This document shows positions 33,803-45,308 of a stretch of 64,000 bases of DNA, one piece after another (within the stretch, counting starts at the first letter, position 1; the number at the start of each line of letters is the position of its first letter). Below the pieces are notes generated by a model, which worked only from the letters and a program-made list of their open reading frames with translations, was not told the DNA's origin and searched no databases. Source of the stretch: Yamagishiella unicocca (lineage: Eukaryota; Chlorophyta; Chlorophyceae; Chlamydomonadales; Volvocaceae); NCBI GenBank assembly GCA_003116995.1, contig BDSL01000095.1:186001-250000 (forward strand), read 5' to 3'. A program made the position numbers and the translations under genes.

Positions 33803-36800
33803 ATGGAAGCCGAGTTCTCTGACGAGGAGTTCTCTGACATCCTTAGCGCCTTCGCCGAAGTAGATGATATGCTGATAGGCTGGAATGTGTTGTCAACACC
33901 TCCATGTGATATTGATGCTGCTGCGCTCCACGTTGACGGCGTAGTCGAGCAGCAGCGGGAACAACAACACGAACCACAGCGAGGACACCAACAGCAGCAT
34001 AATTCCAATATTTTCGCCTCTGGCCAAGGCGGAGACATGTTGCGTTTGTCGCCCTCCGGGACGCACCTTGGACATCCAGCTGCTGCCGACGCTCTAAATC
34101 TACAGCCCCTTTGGGGAGATCCCTCAACTGCTGGCACGAGTGTTGCTCAGGGGATGTTGAATCCATACCTACTGCTGCCGCCACAACCCTTCATTCACCA
34201 GCAGGTAGGTGAGCGCACAACTGTCGGCGCTGCGGGAATATCCGCAGGGCCGTCCACAGTTTCAACCCCAAATTATCAATAACTGATGCCCCACCTGTTC
34301 CAGCAGGACTCGCGTACTATCACGGAGCCGCACGCCCAACAGGACGGGGATGCCCAACGTATGACACTGCAAGCCCAGCAGCCACACATCCAGCATCACC
34401 AGTTTCAGCTCCATCACCATCACCACCAACAGCAGGGCCCGCTGCAGCATCTTCACCTACAGCAGCAGCAGCAGCAGCGTGATCTGCCAACGCCGGCCTC
34501 TAGCCTGGCAGATAACGACCCCTCTTTGCCTCCGACTGGCGGCAGGCCGCGCCCCTCACTGGACGTCTCTACAGCGGGTGGGGGGCTGGCGGGCGCGGGC
34601 AGCGGCGCCGCCGGCGATGACGCTTCCGCCGCAAACGTCAGCAGCGGCGTCAGCGGCGTCGGCGGCGTCGGCGGCGTCGGCGAGTACGACGCTGACGGGG
34701 GCTGCTCATCGTCCGCTCTATCAGCAACGGCCGGGGTGCCGCCGGGCAACGGCGGTGGTGCCCCATGTTGCGCCACCTTGCCGCAACAGCCGCAGCAACC
34801 GCAATCACAGACGCAGCCGCAGCCACTGTGGTCCGCCGGCATGGTGGTCACGACGGGCCTCGCGAGCAACGTGGTGTGGTCGGCGCCCGCAGCGCAGATG
34901 CCACCAGCTGATGGCGCCCACATCTGGGTGGGCACCGCCACTGCCATGACGCCGCCAGCACCGCAGGAGCCCGAGTCAGTGGTGACGCCGCCGGCGCAGG
35001 GAACTGTGGCGGACGCGGGGCTCGAGCCCGGGTTGCGGCATCTGTCCGACCTGGAGCTGGTACCAACGGCAGGGCATGCGGCCGTGCAGGAGCGGGATCC
35101 GGTGTCCAATTATTGGTTTGTCGGGGCCTCGCAACCGAGCACCCACGCCGGAGCCGTCGGAGAGCTCCTCGGAGGCGACGGTAGCGGCGCCGTTGCCGGG
35201 AAGCTGCTTCCCAGGGACATGGCCACCGCTACACCTGCAGGCGTGGCGGCAGCAGCGGCAATCCCGGCATCTGCACCCTCCCCGCCCTCGCAAGTGGCGC
35301 CTTGGCATTCGCCGATTGCCGCCGCCACGACCAGCGGCAGAGCCGCCGGCCTAGAGCGCAACGGCGGCACCTCCCCCGTTGCCCATCTGCTACCCGCTAC
35401 CGGGTCTGGTACTTCCGGAACTACCCATAGCTACAGCAGCATGATGACCTCGAGCACTGGCGCCACCGGCACTACCGCTGCCACCGCCGCTGCTGCCGGT
35501 AACGCGACATCTTCCGTCCCAGCAGCGCACCACGCACCGGCCGTCTCGCCCCCGGGTGTGTCCGGTGCGGCGCTGCTGGCGGAGCTGGTGGCTGAGGCCG
35601 CGTCAGGCAGCTGGGCGGCGGTGGCCACAGGGCTGGCCCCCTTGCCGCCGGGCTCGGGCCACACGGCGGCGGAGCTGCTGGCGGGTCTGGACCTGCAGGT
35701 GGGGACTGAGCGAGGGCGGGAGGGGCCCCGGGGGAGCGGCCCCTGGAAAGGGTTGGTGGTCGGGAGGTGACATCACGCCAAGAGATCACATTCCTGCCCA
35801 GGATGCGGCACGGGAGGGGCAGCGCACCCATGGCTCTGTAGCCGCCAATCCACTGACCCTGGAAAGCAGGCGGCAGGGACAGCTTGCCCCCCTGCCCTTG
35901 CTCTCCCTCTGCCTCCTCCCAGTCCGCGCGCTCCGGAACCTCCGCCTCACTCGCCCCACGTTGCGGCCCCGCGCAGGAGATCTTCGCACCGCCCAAGACC
36001 TCCCACGCGAAGCGCATCCGCGGCCACGTGCGCCGCGCCGCCGAGCTCAAGGCCCACCTGGTGGACCGGGTGCGAGCAGTGCAGCGGCTGGCGGCGGAGA
36101 ACGCCGACCTGCGGGGCCGGGCGCGCGTGATGGAGCTGGTGGTCCGCTGCCGCGACGAGCAGCTGCGGGTGCTCCGAAACTACCGTACGTCGCCTGATGG
36201 GCGCGTCTACTACGTGGAGCAGCCTGGGCTAGGGCCAGGGCAGGGCCCTATGGTGCCGTACGGCGCCGCCAGCGTGGCATCGCTGGCGAGCATGCCCGCG
36301 GGGGCGCTACTGGACATGGTGGGCTGGGCTGCGGCGGGCTGGAAACTCAAGGTTTAAGAGGGGGGTTGCATGTTGGGGTCCGGACAGGGTTAGGAAGGCG
36401 GGGTGGAAGAGGCGAGGTCTTGCTGTCTCAGGTAGGCATGGACTGAATGAAAGAGAATGGACTGAGGACGTAGGTGGCTGTAGTAGTTTTACGATTCTCC
36501 AATCGCCAATCGGTCCTACCCGTCTGCGTGCAGACGTCGGTGACAAGGGCCTGCACACCGTATTTGCGCCTGCAAAACCCCATTGGCTTACCACGTCCGT
36601 GCCCTGCTGCAGTTTCGCAGATTGGTTTCGGAGCTATCGGTGAGCTTGGCGGCGGTGGAAGAGGCGAGCCAGTCGCCGAGGGGGCTGGTGAAGACGCAGA
36701 CCCATGGGTCTTCGTCACCCCTGGGGCCCTTGGGATCTCCGCTGTCTGTGCCCCCTGCTCGGACACCAGTTGTGTCGTCCGGTCAGCCACAGCAAATGGG

Positions 36801-38455
36801 CGGTGTCAGCTGCGCTGACGTCACAGCCGGCAGCAGCGCGGCTGGCGGCGCGGCGTTTCCCATGGCGGTTGCTGATGCCGCTGCCGCTGCCGCCAGCTCA
36901 GAAGCGGCCGCCTCCAGTGCGCTAACACCCTTGCGAAACCAGATTGTCGTGTTCCGTACCATTGTACGATATCTCGGGCTTGTGAACGACGAGGTGTGCA
37001 GGTGGGTGGTTCGAGGCGATTTCTGGAGGAGTGTTGCGGCGGTGTTTCGTGTTGCGGGATGGAATGATGGATGCTGGTCGCCAAGCCTTTCGCGGGGGTC
37101 TTCCTTACTTGGGTCCACAGCACAGGTGGTTGGAGTCGTCTGTTGCATTCCTTTTTTGTTCGCCAGTCGTGCTTCCCGCGCGACCGCTCCTCCACGGCCA
37201 TAGCGGTGCCCCCGCACGACGGCTCCTCCTCCTCCTCCTCCATCCTACCCTCCTTGGGCGCCTAGCTGGGGCCCGCCACCACTACACTGCGGCCCGCATC
37301 CCCCCAGTCTACGTACCAATCCCCCAGGCCCCACCTCCCGGGCCCAACCGACACACCGAACCCTGGCGCCCTCACCCTCGCGTCTCGACTGCTGCATCCG
37401 ACTGCTGCACCCGACTGCTGCACCCGCCTTCAGGTTCGTGGACACGCGGCTGACGGGGGAGACGGCGGCCCCCGAGCCGGGCCACTGGCTGCGGGTGGTG
37501 CAGGGCCTGGCACTCAGCGAGTCCCAGATGGCGGACGCGGCGGCGCTGAGCGCCTGCTGGCAGGTGCGAACCACCGAGCCACGAGGCCCCGCGCCTGGCA
37601 GCGCAGGTCCCGCAGTTTCTTCCACGTCTCCAAAACACGTCGCTGCAGCCACGGTAGCCATCGAGGGGATGCCGCAGCGGCTGTGTGGACCATGGGATGG
37701 TGGGCACATGTTGGACTGGCCGCTTGTGCGCTGGGGGATGGTCGGGCCTCTCGGGCCTTGCGTGTAGATCCCGCCGTCACGCGTTGCGTCGTGGCTGTAC
37801 CCCGGTCTCGATCCGGGGTGGTGCCGATGTCGGTGGATGCCTGAATCGCCTCGCGGCCCCCACCTGGGTGTGCGACGTGAGCTCGGTCCCCGGACACCTG
37901 GTCGCGCCCGTGCAGGAGTGGCTGAGTCGGATTCACCTGGAGCGGAGGAGTATAGCCGCCGCGCTGGACCAGCTGCTCTCCGTGAACCGGTACGGCGCCG
38001 CCTACTCGGAAACCGTTTGCCAGTACGGCACGGATCGAGACGCGATCCATAAGATGCAGGCCAACGTCATGCGCGAGAGGATCCTGGTGGTGCTTACGGG
38101 GGAGGTGTTTTGCTGGTAGGTAATGGGCTTGCCGTCAGGAGGCCGGGTCACATTGGAGGGCGGAAAGCAGGCTGGAGGCAGGAGGAGGGGCCGGAGGGGG
38201 GGAGAAAAGGGAGGCCGGGTCGTCCCTTGCCGCATGACCTTCTCCCACCCTCCCCGCGTCCCATTGACTGTCGTACTGCCGCCCGGGCCCCATATACGCT
38301 CCGCGCCGCGCAGCTACATCCTGACGGACATACAGTGGGCACGCGCCATCGTACACTCGTACCCGTACGTCATGGATGCCAGGGAGCTCGTACGCGCCGC
38401 AGCACAGCTGTACTACGCGTCCAGCCGCGGGCTGATGCCGGCAGTGGCCTCTTGA
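33803..38455 (+). CDS. bZIP-like transcription regulator
   Basis: Seven exons (33803-34204, 34307-35698, 35977-36351, 36613-37001, 37434-37563, 37916-38115, 38314-38455) give 1009 residues in one frame. The acidic N-terminus (MEAEFSDEEFSDILSAFAEV) looks like an activation domain. A very long second exon is low-complexity, with His/Gln runs (about 160-200) and Ala/Gly/Ser/Pro-rich sequence. Residues about 605-665 contain KRIRGHVRRAAELKAHLVDR and continue with a heptad-like RLAAENADL. Basic residues followed by a zipper with conserved AEN suggest a bZIP. The invariant basic-region Asn of canonical bZIPs is not evident, so DNA binding is uncertain. The C-terminal 250 residues are helical (VVQGLALSESQMADAAALSA) and recall post-zipper regions of algal bZIPs. 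No membrane segment. The first acceptor could also be three bases earlier. Confidence 0.7.
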
Positions 38456-39278
38456 ACGAAACGGTGAGACCGTCAGCTCCATCTCGCCCCGGCTGCGGCT
38501 GCCGCTCCGGTGCGGCGCAAGGGTACGTGGTACAGTGATGCCAGCGACATGGACATGCAGCTGCGGCAGCTGCTGCCAGGGGCGGGGAGCAAGCGGTGGT
38601 AGGTAGGCGGGGAGCGCGCACGTAGGGTGTCCTCAAATGAGCCGGGCCTGCAGCAAGCGGCCCAATGCCGTGTGTTACCGGGTACTTGGTCGACTGGCCC
38701 GGCACCGGTGGCGACAGTTGTTGACCGAAACATGTGCTCAATTGGGTGAGTGCCGTACAGGGCCCTTTGCTGCAAGGCACGAGTGGACTGTTGAGCAGGT
38801 GGGCTGTGGCTGTCGCCTCTGCTGCTATGCTGGACCGCTGTCCGATATGAGGGGCCATGTCCCAACGGTGTACGTACGTGTGCGCCCAAGCCGTGCCCCG
38901 CGGTGATTGGATGCATTGCTGCATTCACGGCTCTTTCATTGCGGTTGCTTGACGGGAGCGGGCGGTTTGACTGCTGTGACGCCGTACGCACGTCCGCCCT
39001 GATTGTGGAAATGCGGAGGGCCGCGAGGCGGCAATGGACAAACGCAGGTAGGGGTAGTGCTGATTTCTTTGTTCAGCACGACCATAGGACAGCCAGACAT
39101 GCCCCAGGTGGCCCTCCCAAAGAAACTTACAGTCATTCATGGCAGAGCTTGAGCGCCATGAGAGAGGACATAGGCGAACAAAGCCTAAAGGAGAGCACTA
39201 GCGAACTGCGGCATTAGCTGTCTCCGCCGTCCAAACCGCAGGCCTGGCTGTGCGGGGTTGCGGCCAGTATTAGTACAA

Positions 39279-39298
39279 GTTACAATGCGTTCCAGACC
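39279..39298 (+). repeat. Repeat family A core, copy 2, next to a hairpin
   Basis: GTTACAATGCGTTCCAGACC differs from the 8034 copy at three positions. CGTTCCAGAC at 39288-39297 is repeated as its exact reverse complement GTCTGGAACG at 39310-39319, forming a 10-bp stem. Confidence 0.5.
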
Positions 39299-39560
39299 AA
39301 AGGCAGCGTGTCTGGAACGTCGTAACGCTCCCTGCTCATAACCGCTATAGGGATATGGCTGCATTACATGACGCTCGTGATCGGATGCAGCTGTTACCGT
39401 CTACCGAGTGGGACGACGCCGCCGATCTGATAGCTTGGGCTGCCTTATTGGGGCAAGGATGCGCTTGGTGGCCTCCAGTGGGGGCCTGGGATCGGGTTGG
39501 TCGCTGACACTCAGGGGAGATACCCATGCCAGCAAGATAGACACACATGTAGTAGTAACT

Positions 39561-39615
39561 GTTACAGTGGGTTCCGGGCCAGAAGGTAGAACCATCGGGC
39601 ACATCGCCTCACACA
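39561..39615 (+). mobile_element. Repeat family A, copy 3
   Basis: GTTACAGTGGGTTCCGGGCC, preceded by AGTAGTAACT as in copy 1, is followed by AAGGTAGAACCATCGGGC. The continuation matches the copy at 63093 (AAGCTAGAGCCATCGGCC). Homology fades after about 55 bases. Confidence 0.55.
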
Positions 39616-39695
39616 TGTGTGCAAACACCAGATCCCGCTCAGCAGCGGGGAGCAGTAACGGCAACGGCTCCATAAATGGCAGTACGACAGGGTCA

Positions 39696-39796
39696 GTCAT
39701 GCCCCCACAGCAGTCTTCCCCTGTCGCGGTACCCAGGTGCAACACTAGTGTTACATCTAGTGTCCGTGACAGCCAAAGACTGCTGTGGGGCATGAC
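39696..39796. mobile_element. 101-bp imperfect palindrome built from two family B ends
   Basis: The left arm starts GTCATGCCCCCACAGCAGTC. The right arm, read on the minus strand, starts GTCATGCCCCACAGCAGTCT. The arms pair over about 45 bases with scattered mismatches, around a centre near AACACTAGTGTT. Both arms match the first 40 bases of family B copies at 7611 and 43273. It looks like a solo terminal-inverted-repeat pair, as in a MITE or fold-back element. Confidence 0.65.
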
Positions 39797-40700
39797 AAGG
39801 CAACCGTTAGGTTACCGTGTTGTATGCAGGACGCCGCCTCGGTGTTTTACAGGAATGTTCGAATTTACAGTGCAAGTATGTTACACGCTGCTCCTAAGCA
39901 TGTGGGAGGTACTGTAAGCGCTGCTCCTGCTTCCGTATACGGTATAGCTTCCGTGTATCAATTCGCAGGAGGAGGTCTGTGCACATCATGCCCAGGAGGA
40001 GGTTTTTCGGCGTTCAGCCATCGATGGAGTTCCGCTGACGGGTAACATGCATGTTCGCGGTGCTCCCTTGGAGGCCACTGGATGCGGTGAGTATGCTGGG
40101 GCCGGCCCGGTGTCTCGGCACCTGCACCGCTTCTTGCACCTTTAAGCCATTGGAGCCATTTCTGGGGCCGAGCGCTTTGTCGGTCAAAAATGGTGGATGT
40201 AGCCCGCAGGAAACGTTTCCCAGGAAAGGCAGTCCGCCTCCTCGCCCGTACACGTGCTCGTATATGCTACAAGATTTCTCCAGAGCGTGTGGCATGGCCT
40301 CGCAACACTGACGGGGGCGCTGCGGTCGTCAGACAGAATTTCAAACACGCCCAGCTCGCCGACCCTCGCTCAACATACACCCTTACTGACAATATATTGG
40401 GGCTCCACCCTTTTCCGGGTTCAACGAAGTCGATACCCCTTGTCGCAAGCAAATGGGACCTAGGGCTTCCGGCGCCAGCCCAAGGGTCCGGGCTCTGCTG
40501 GCTGGTCCCACCATATTTCCGGCGGTGGGCCTTGGCATACCTGGGCTTTTCCTTTCTAGTCAGGGCCCCGCCCTCTTGGCCGCGGCGGAGTGTCCTGTCC
40601 TTTCCCCGCGCGTTGCCACTTATCGACATTATAACACACCAGGCAAAAGGCAGACCACTAGTCCCTGCGACGTGCCTGGACGTGCCCAGAAGTACGATCC

Positions 40701-40722
40701 GTTTTACAGTGGGGTCCAGACC
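40701..40722 (+). repeat. Repeat family A core, copy 4
   Basis: GTTTTACAGTGGGGTCCAGA plus CC closely matches the family core. Further homology on either side is weak. Confidence 0.4.
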
Positions 40723-40790
40723 GGATTGGAGAGTTTCTAGTTACCATAAGCCCTGTAACCTCTGTAACAAGTACTAATACATAAGCTGTC

Positions 40791-40826
40791 AAGTGACATA
40801 ACAAGTGACATAACAAGTGACATAAT
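40791..40826 (+). repeat. 12-bp tandem repeat, three copies
   Basis: AAGTGACATAAC occurs three times in a row (last copy ends AAT). It follows CTGTAACCTCTGTAAC, a TGTAA-containing stretch that could be a retroelement tail. Confidence 0.8.
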
Positions 40827-41425
40827 GAATCAATTCCCGACAGGCGATATCTCGTTCCGGCCTTTAATCAGGAAACCATCTCATTTCCAGGGGAATAGAA
40901 GGGATGCGCATGACATTGGAATTTGGAGCAAACGACATGAAATGAAAGTCGGCCAGACCTTGGGTAGGTTTGGCGGCACTGGGTAGGGTAAACAGGTCGG
41001 TCGGCGGGGTGGCCTATGGAAGCAACTAGGCAGAATGGACTTCCATCTGCTCCCAGCAAGTCATGTGATCGTGTAATAATGCTCCACTGATTGTAAAATC
41101 ACTCAACGGCGACATTGTACGATGTCTGCTGAATGCAAACGTATGAATTTGTACAGCAATCTGCTCCCGTGGAGCTATGGAGCTATGCTATAACGCTTGT
41201 TCAGTCTCCCAATGCCAGCGATCCAATGGCATCACCACGGGCCCGCAATCGCCCCCCAAAAGTTTTATCGTGTGCTTGCAAATATTGAGCATGCCACATG
41301 TGCGTCCAATTACGTGGGCTCTTGCGTGAGGACCCATCATGCAGAAACCTGTATAGGCAGACACGCTAGGCTGCAACAAATGTCCAGCACACCCTAGTGC
41401 GCAACCACATCGGATACATCAAGCA

Positions 41426-42583
41426 CTAAGTGCTCAATTTGCCCGCAACGTAGCTCCCAGCTGTAAGCTCAATTTCCATGTCAGTCCCACGAACCGCACA
41501 AACAATCTTGGACCACGCCTTCATCTCGTATGCATCATTCCAGCATCCACCGGTTATTTTCGCTAGTATGGGAGCGTCGTAGAAGCACGCATAGCCAAGG
41601 TCCTCGAGGTAAGCCGCGCACTGCTGAAGGCTCGCCCCAGTGCGCGACCAGAGGTCGTGGTACTCGAATGCCAACATCCCAATACGGTGGCTTAGTAAGG
41701 ATCGATAAGCGCCAGCAAGCACCGATGGATCGAAACCCTCTGTGTCAATCTTTAATACATCTACGTAAGGCACGCCTATGGACTGCAACTCAGCGTCGAC
41801 CGTAGTAACGTTCACCTTCACTGTCGCGCCAAGGGATGGACCAACTGTACATGTATTGACCGAGCAGTTCGCGGGGAAATCAGCGACTCCGGTGTAATTC
41901 AACACGGCTGCCCGCTGAATATGGAAGTTGACTCCATTACGGTCAGCGGCAACTGTCGAATTCGGCCGCCCATACATCCCATCACGTGCTGCCGTGAGGC
42001 TTCCAACATGCACCTCAGAAGGTTCGATGCAGAAGACGTCAACCGTGCGCTGGCCATGAGCAGGGCGGTGTAGGGGTATTTGCATACACTCACTGCAGGC
42101 ACCGCAAGGACGACTATAGGTAGGAACTCTTGCGTGGTACTTATATAGAAGCTGCAAGTTATCCTTGTAACCAGGGGATAGGAAGTTTATTGCGGAGGCC
42201 GAGAAGTATCCCTTGTTGCACCCAACGTCTATAATGGTCGTACGCAGTGGACCATCCAACCTCAGCTCTGCAAGCAGGATCACCGGAACAGTCAAACGGT
42301 ATGTGCAAGTTAGGTTAACCATGGGCTAGCTACCTGCCAGGTTGCGCAGCCACCAACGCGTAGCGCAAGCTGATGCATCCCGATTTGTTCTCAGCTGAGC
42401 CTTGAAGCGGTCGACCTGCCATTGAGCATCTTCTAATGAGCAGCCTAAGGAATCGGGTGCATAGGCCTTGCGCATGTTTTCTTGTCGACGCTGCTCCTCT
42501 ATCGTTAAGGATGGCTTCCAGCATCCTTTGCAGGATGGCAGAGCCAACACAGCAAAAAGTATTGGCAGGACGAAGTGCGTCAT
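41426..42583 (-). CDS. Secreted FkbM-family methyltransferase
   Basis: Predicted SAM-dependent O-methyltransferase of the secretory pathway, 363 residues. Two minus-strand exons, 42583-42334 and 42267-41426, are separated by a 66-base intron (phase 1). A signal peptide (MTHFVLPILFAVLALPSCKG) starts the protein. After a charged spacer, motif I is TTIIDVGCNKGYFSA and the acidic motif II is VFCIEPSEVHV. The FkbM hallmark is VDVLKIDTEGFDPSVLAGA. The C-terminal part (MLAFEYHDLW, then LEDLGYACFYD) also fits FkbM proteins. Several Asn-X-Ser/Thr sites and extra cysteines agree with a Golgi or extracellular location. FkbM enzymes methylate sugar hydroxyls in several pathways; the substrate here is unknown. 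It is divergent from the glycosyltransferase gene at 45309. Confidence 0.9.
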
Positions 42584-43140
42584 TCCTTCCAGACGGCTTA
42601 TCTTTTGTGAATTGTGCTTGAGGTGGATTGATTTCTACATGCCAGAATTTCATCGTAAGGCCCAACACGGGCCGCGACGCCAACGCATGAAAATCATGAA
42701 CTAGTTAAGTCAGCTAGATCAAATGATTCAACTTGCTATCAATATAAAAGCAGACTTGGTTGCAGAAAGCATACCTGTCGTGGCATGTCAAAGCGTCCCC
42801 ACTTCTACAAGGAATGGTTTGATGCGCAGCATGGGCCTTTAGCTACTCCGTGAAGTTTCACGACCAAATTTGATCGCCTGGATGGACGGTTACCAGCCCG
42901 CGCCCGCGCCCGCCATGCTTCTGGGTACCTCTCTGGTCAGCGTCGAACTGTCCGACTTATGGCATGGTTCCTTGCTCGCGGATTGATCACATGAATATGA
43001 AGGAATAAGCGGAGGCTTATGCCTTGTGGTTGACCCCTGACAAAGGTAAAGCTCATACTCCGCCGCTCAAAGGCAATCTGACATCATGGAGAGGAAACCA
43101 CGAACCAGCACTTAGAGATAACTGAAATGGTAATATGGTT

Positions 43141-43220
43141 GGGAAGGGTGGGGAAGGGTGGGGAAGGGTGGGGAAGGGTGGGGAAGGGTGGGGAAGCACT
43201 GGGAAGGGCGGAGAAGGGTG
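43141..43220 (+). repeat. 10-bp G-rich minisatellite
   Basis: GGGAAGGGTG is repeated five times exactly (43141-43190), then decays through GGGAAGCACT and GGGAAGGGCG. With GGG runs every few bases it fits the G-quadruplex consensus on the plus strand. Confidence 0.9.
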
Positions 43221-43272
43221 GCGGGCGCCGCGACTGGGTATTGTGGCACTGGTGGCATATCTTCAAACCGGT

Positions 43273-43590
43273 GTCATGCCCCACCGCAGCTTTCGACTGT
43301 CGTGGACACCAGTTTAACACTGATTCCCTGGCAGTGCTGCCGTGCTCTCCTGGCTGGCCGTGTCTGTCCGACTCCAGGCCTGTCTTGTACGCTGTCCAAA
43401 GCGACCAGGCTACGACTGGCTAAGCTGTAGAAACGATGGCAAACAGGTTGAGCGCCGCATGTCGCTACCTCTTCCGGGTGCTAAACCGAGTACATCTGAC
43501 TCCCGGCTGAGGCGGACCCAACAGCTGCACTGTTACTTGCGGGCTCGCCACTGTTGTTACATGTCTGCAACTGGCCAACAGGGCGTAGTC
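43273..43590 (+). mobile_element. Repeat family B, copy 2
   Basis: Begins GTCATGCCCCACCGCAGCTT and shares ordered blocks with 7611-7860: CTACCTCTTCCGGGTGCT, GTACATCTGACTCCCGGC, CACTGTTACTTGCGGGC, ACATGTCTGCAACTGG. It is about 70 bases longer, owing to an extra segment in the middle. No terminal partner or target-site duplication was identified. Confidence 0.6.
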
Positions 43591-44285
43591 TTAATGCACC
43601 AACCCACTCGTGAACTATTTCAAACCAACCGCCGCGCTCCAAGTTCACGTCTCCGGAGCGGCACCGAAACCACGATTAATGCCTGTGAAACGGCTATGCC
43701 GGTGCTAGGGTATGTCACCGGCGTAGGAGCTCGCATGCAACTGAGGCACCGAACTGGCTAACGGGTGGGCAAGGCGGGCTTTGGGACGTAGTAGCAGCAC
43801 CGACCTGCAATCACACTGCGTGATCGGCGCAATGCCGGCACGCCGCGTGCCGGACGCAGCAGCGGCGGCTCGACAACGACTCCGGATAACAGTACGACAT
43901 GTTGATTAGCTAAGGCAGCCTCAGTTGCAACTCCTGTGGCCGGCGATCGTCTGGCGACAGTCCCGCGACCGGCGAGGCCCAGTAACCGTGCTTGATACGG
44001 CGGAGCACCAGGCAGGTACTACGTCGCGACACTCCTGCAGCAGGCCTCGCAATGGGCGCACCCCGGGAAATCCCTTGCAGCGGTGGTGATGGTTGGCGCA
44101 TCGGTGGCGGCAGCTACATGTATTCCTTTATGCGCCTATCCGCGCCTCTTCAATTTTACGGGCGTCCACAAGCACTGGACGCCTCCCCGCCCCTTTTCCA
44201 GTCGGTAACATCTGAGATGTATGAGTGACACGCCATTAATTGCATTGCGCTTTTCGAAAGGAAGCGGTTTTGTCCTTCCTGTGGT

Positions 44286-44801
44286 ATGTTTGTTGCGCGC
44301 CGGTTTGCTGGTGGTGGGCGCATGGCTATGGAGCCGGACCAGGGGATCGTACGGGGACGCTGGTTACGCTCAGAACACGCTGGTCACATAGCTTGGAAGA
44401 CACAACCCTACGCCTCTTGCCGCTTCGTGCAGATGCCCTATTTGGCTGGCCGCCGCGCCCTCAGTGCTCGGCTGGTACCATCATTCAGCACGACTCCGCG
44501 CCTCATCCAGCTCTTCGCTACCCTCACTCCCCTCACGCCAGTCCCTCTTGACCCTGTCCGGACTGCCCCTGCCTGGTGCACGGTGCTTCACTCGGCTGCT
44601 CTGGGGCAAACCCTCTGCTGGTGCCACGCCGCTGGCCGTGGCCTCAAGGCCAACTGCTTGTCTCTAGCTGTCCTGGCTTTGACAGTGTGGGCATACTTCG
44701 CCGGACGCTGCCACACATCTCCGGGCCGGGTCCAGTGGATGCCGAGAGCGCAGCGATGGGCCAAGCCGTACAACGGTCATGTACATAATGGCTGCGTCTG
44801 A
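44286..44801 (+). CDS. Hypothetical 171-residue frame
   Basis: An uninterrupted frame starting MFVARRFAGGG and ending in a hydrophobic segment (LSLAVLALTVWAYFAGR) near the C-terminus. Codon use is mixed and no family is recognised. It lies among repeats, so it may be a transposon remnant or noncoding. Confidence 0.15.
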   Translation: MFVARRFAGGGRMAMEPDQGIVRGRWLRSEHAGHIAWKTQPYASCRFVQMPYLAGRRALSARLVPSFSTTPRLIQLFATLTPLTPVPLDPVRTAPAWCTVLHSAALGQTLCWCHAAGRGLKANCLSLAVLALTVWAYFAGRCHTSPGRVQWMPRAQRWAKPYNGHVHNGCV

Positions 44802-45308
44802 ACGTGCTCCGTGACGTGCTGCGCCTCTCCGGCCGCCCCGTCCCGGCCTCTGTGCAGTCGCCCCAGCCACCCTCCTCTGCCTGCCATCCACTGGTGTCCT
44901 CACGAGTAACCTAGCGTCCCTCGCGTGTTTTCTTAACCTGTGCCGTGGCTTGGCCCATTGGGCCCATCCGGCGCTCAGCCCCACTCCGAGCCGTTCTGGA
45001 TCCCTCGTCATTCTGATCTGGCGACGATTTCAATACATTTTGCAAGGTCGTTGTGTGCGTGGCGATGCACCGGGCGTCTGCATGGGCAGGATGGATACTC
45101 AGATTTTAAATTCCGAATACCAGGGGCGCTACATTTCAACCAAGTTCCTCAATCCACCCAAATCAGGTACATATTCGATGCCACTTTTGTTTACTGTTAA
45201 GTAGGTGTGAATACGACAGCAGTAGGCATTATAAGTGTCATGGCCGGTAACATAAGCAACTGAACCCAACGCAAAGGTGCGTATTACACCTCAAACATCA
45301 ACTTCGCA

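Larger units (their letters stand above)
38456..41425. other. Repeat-rich intergenic region
   Basis: No gene supported. It contains three family A cores (39279, 39561, 40701), a hairpin at 39288-39319, the family B palindrome at 39696-39796 and a 12-bp tandem repeat at 40791-40826. Long frames near 40190-40777 lack codon bias and overlap repeat sequence. Confidence 0.5.
42584..45308. other. Intergenic region between FkbM and glycosyltransferase genes
   Basis: Contains a G-rich minisatellite (43141-43220), a family B copy (43273-43590) and an unassigned frame (44286-44801). It must also hold the promoters of both divergent flanking genes. A TTACACCTC stretch repeated from the HRGP 1 leader (11034-11042) occurs at 45284-45292, just before the start codon. 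Confidence 0.45.

Noticed and set aside
40190..40777. 195-codon plus-strand frame
   Set aside because: Unbiased codon use and overlap with a family A core; no recognisable domain.
44664..45011. Minus-strand frame ending in a CPHC motif, possible zinc knuckle
   Set aside because: Only one Cys-His pair is present and the frame stops a few residues later; too little to call a retroelement zinc finger or RNase H tail.
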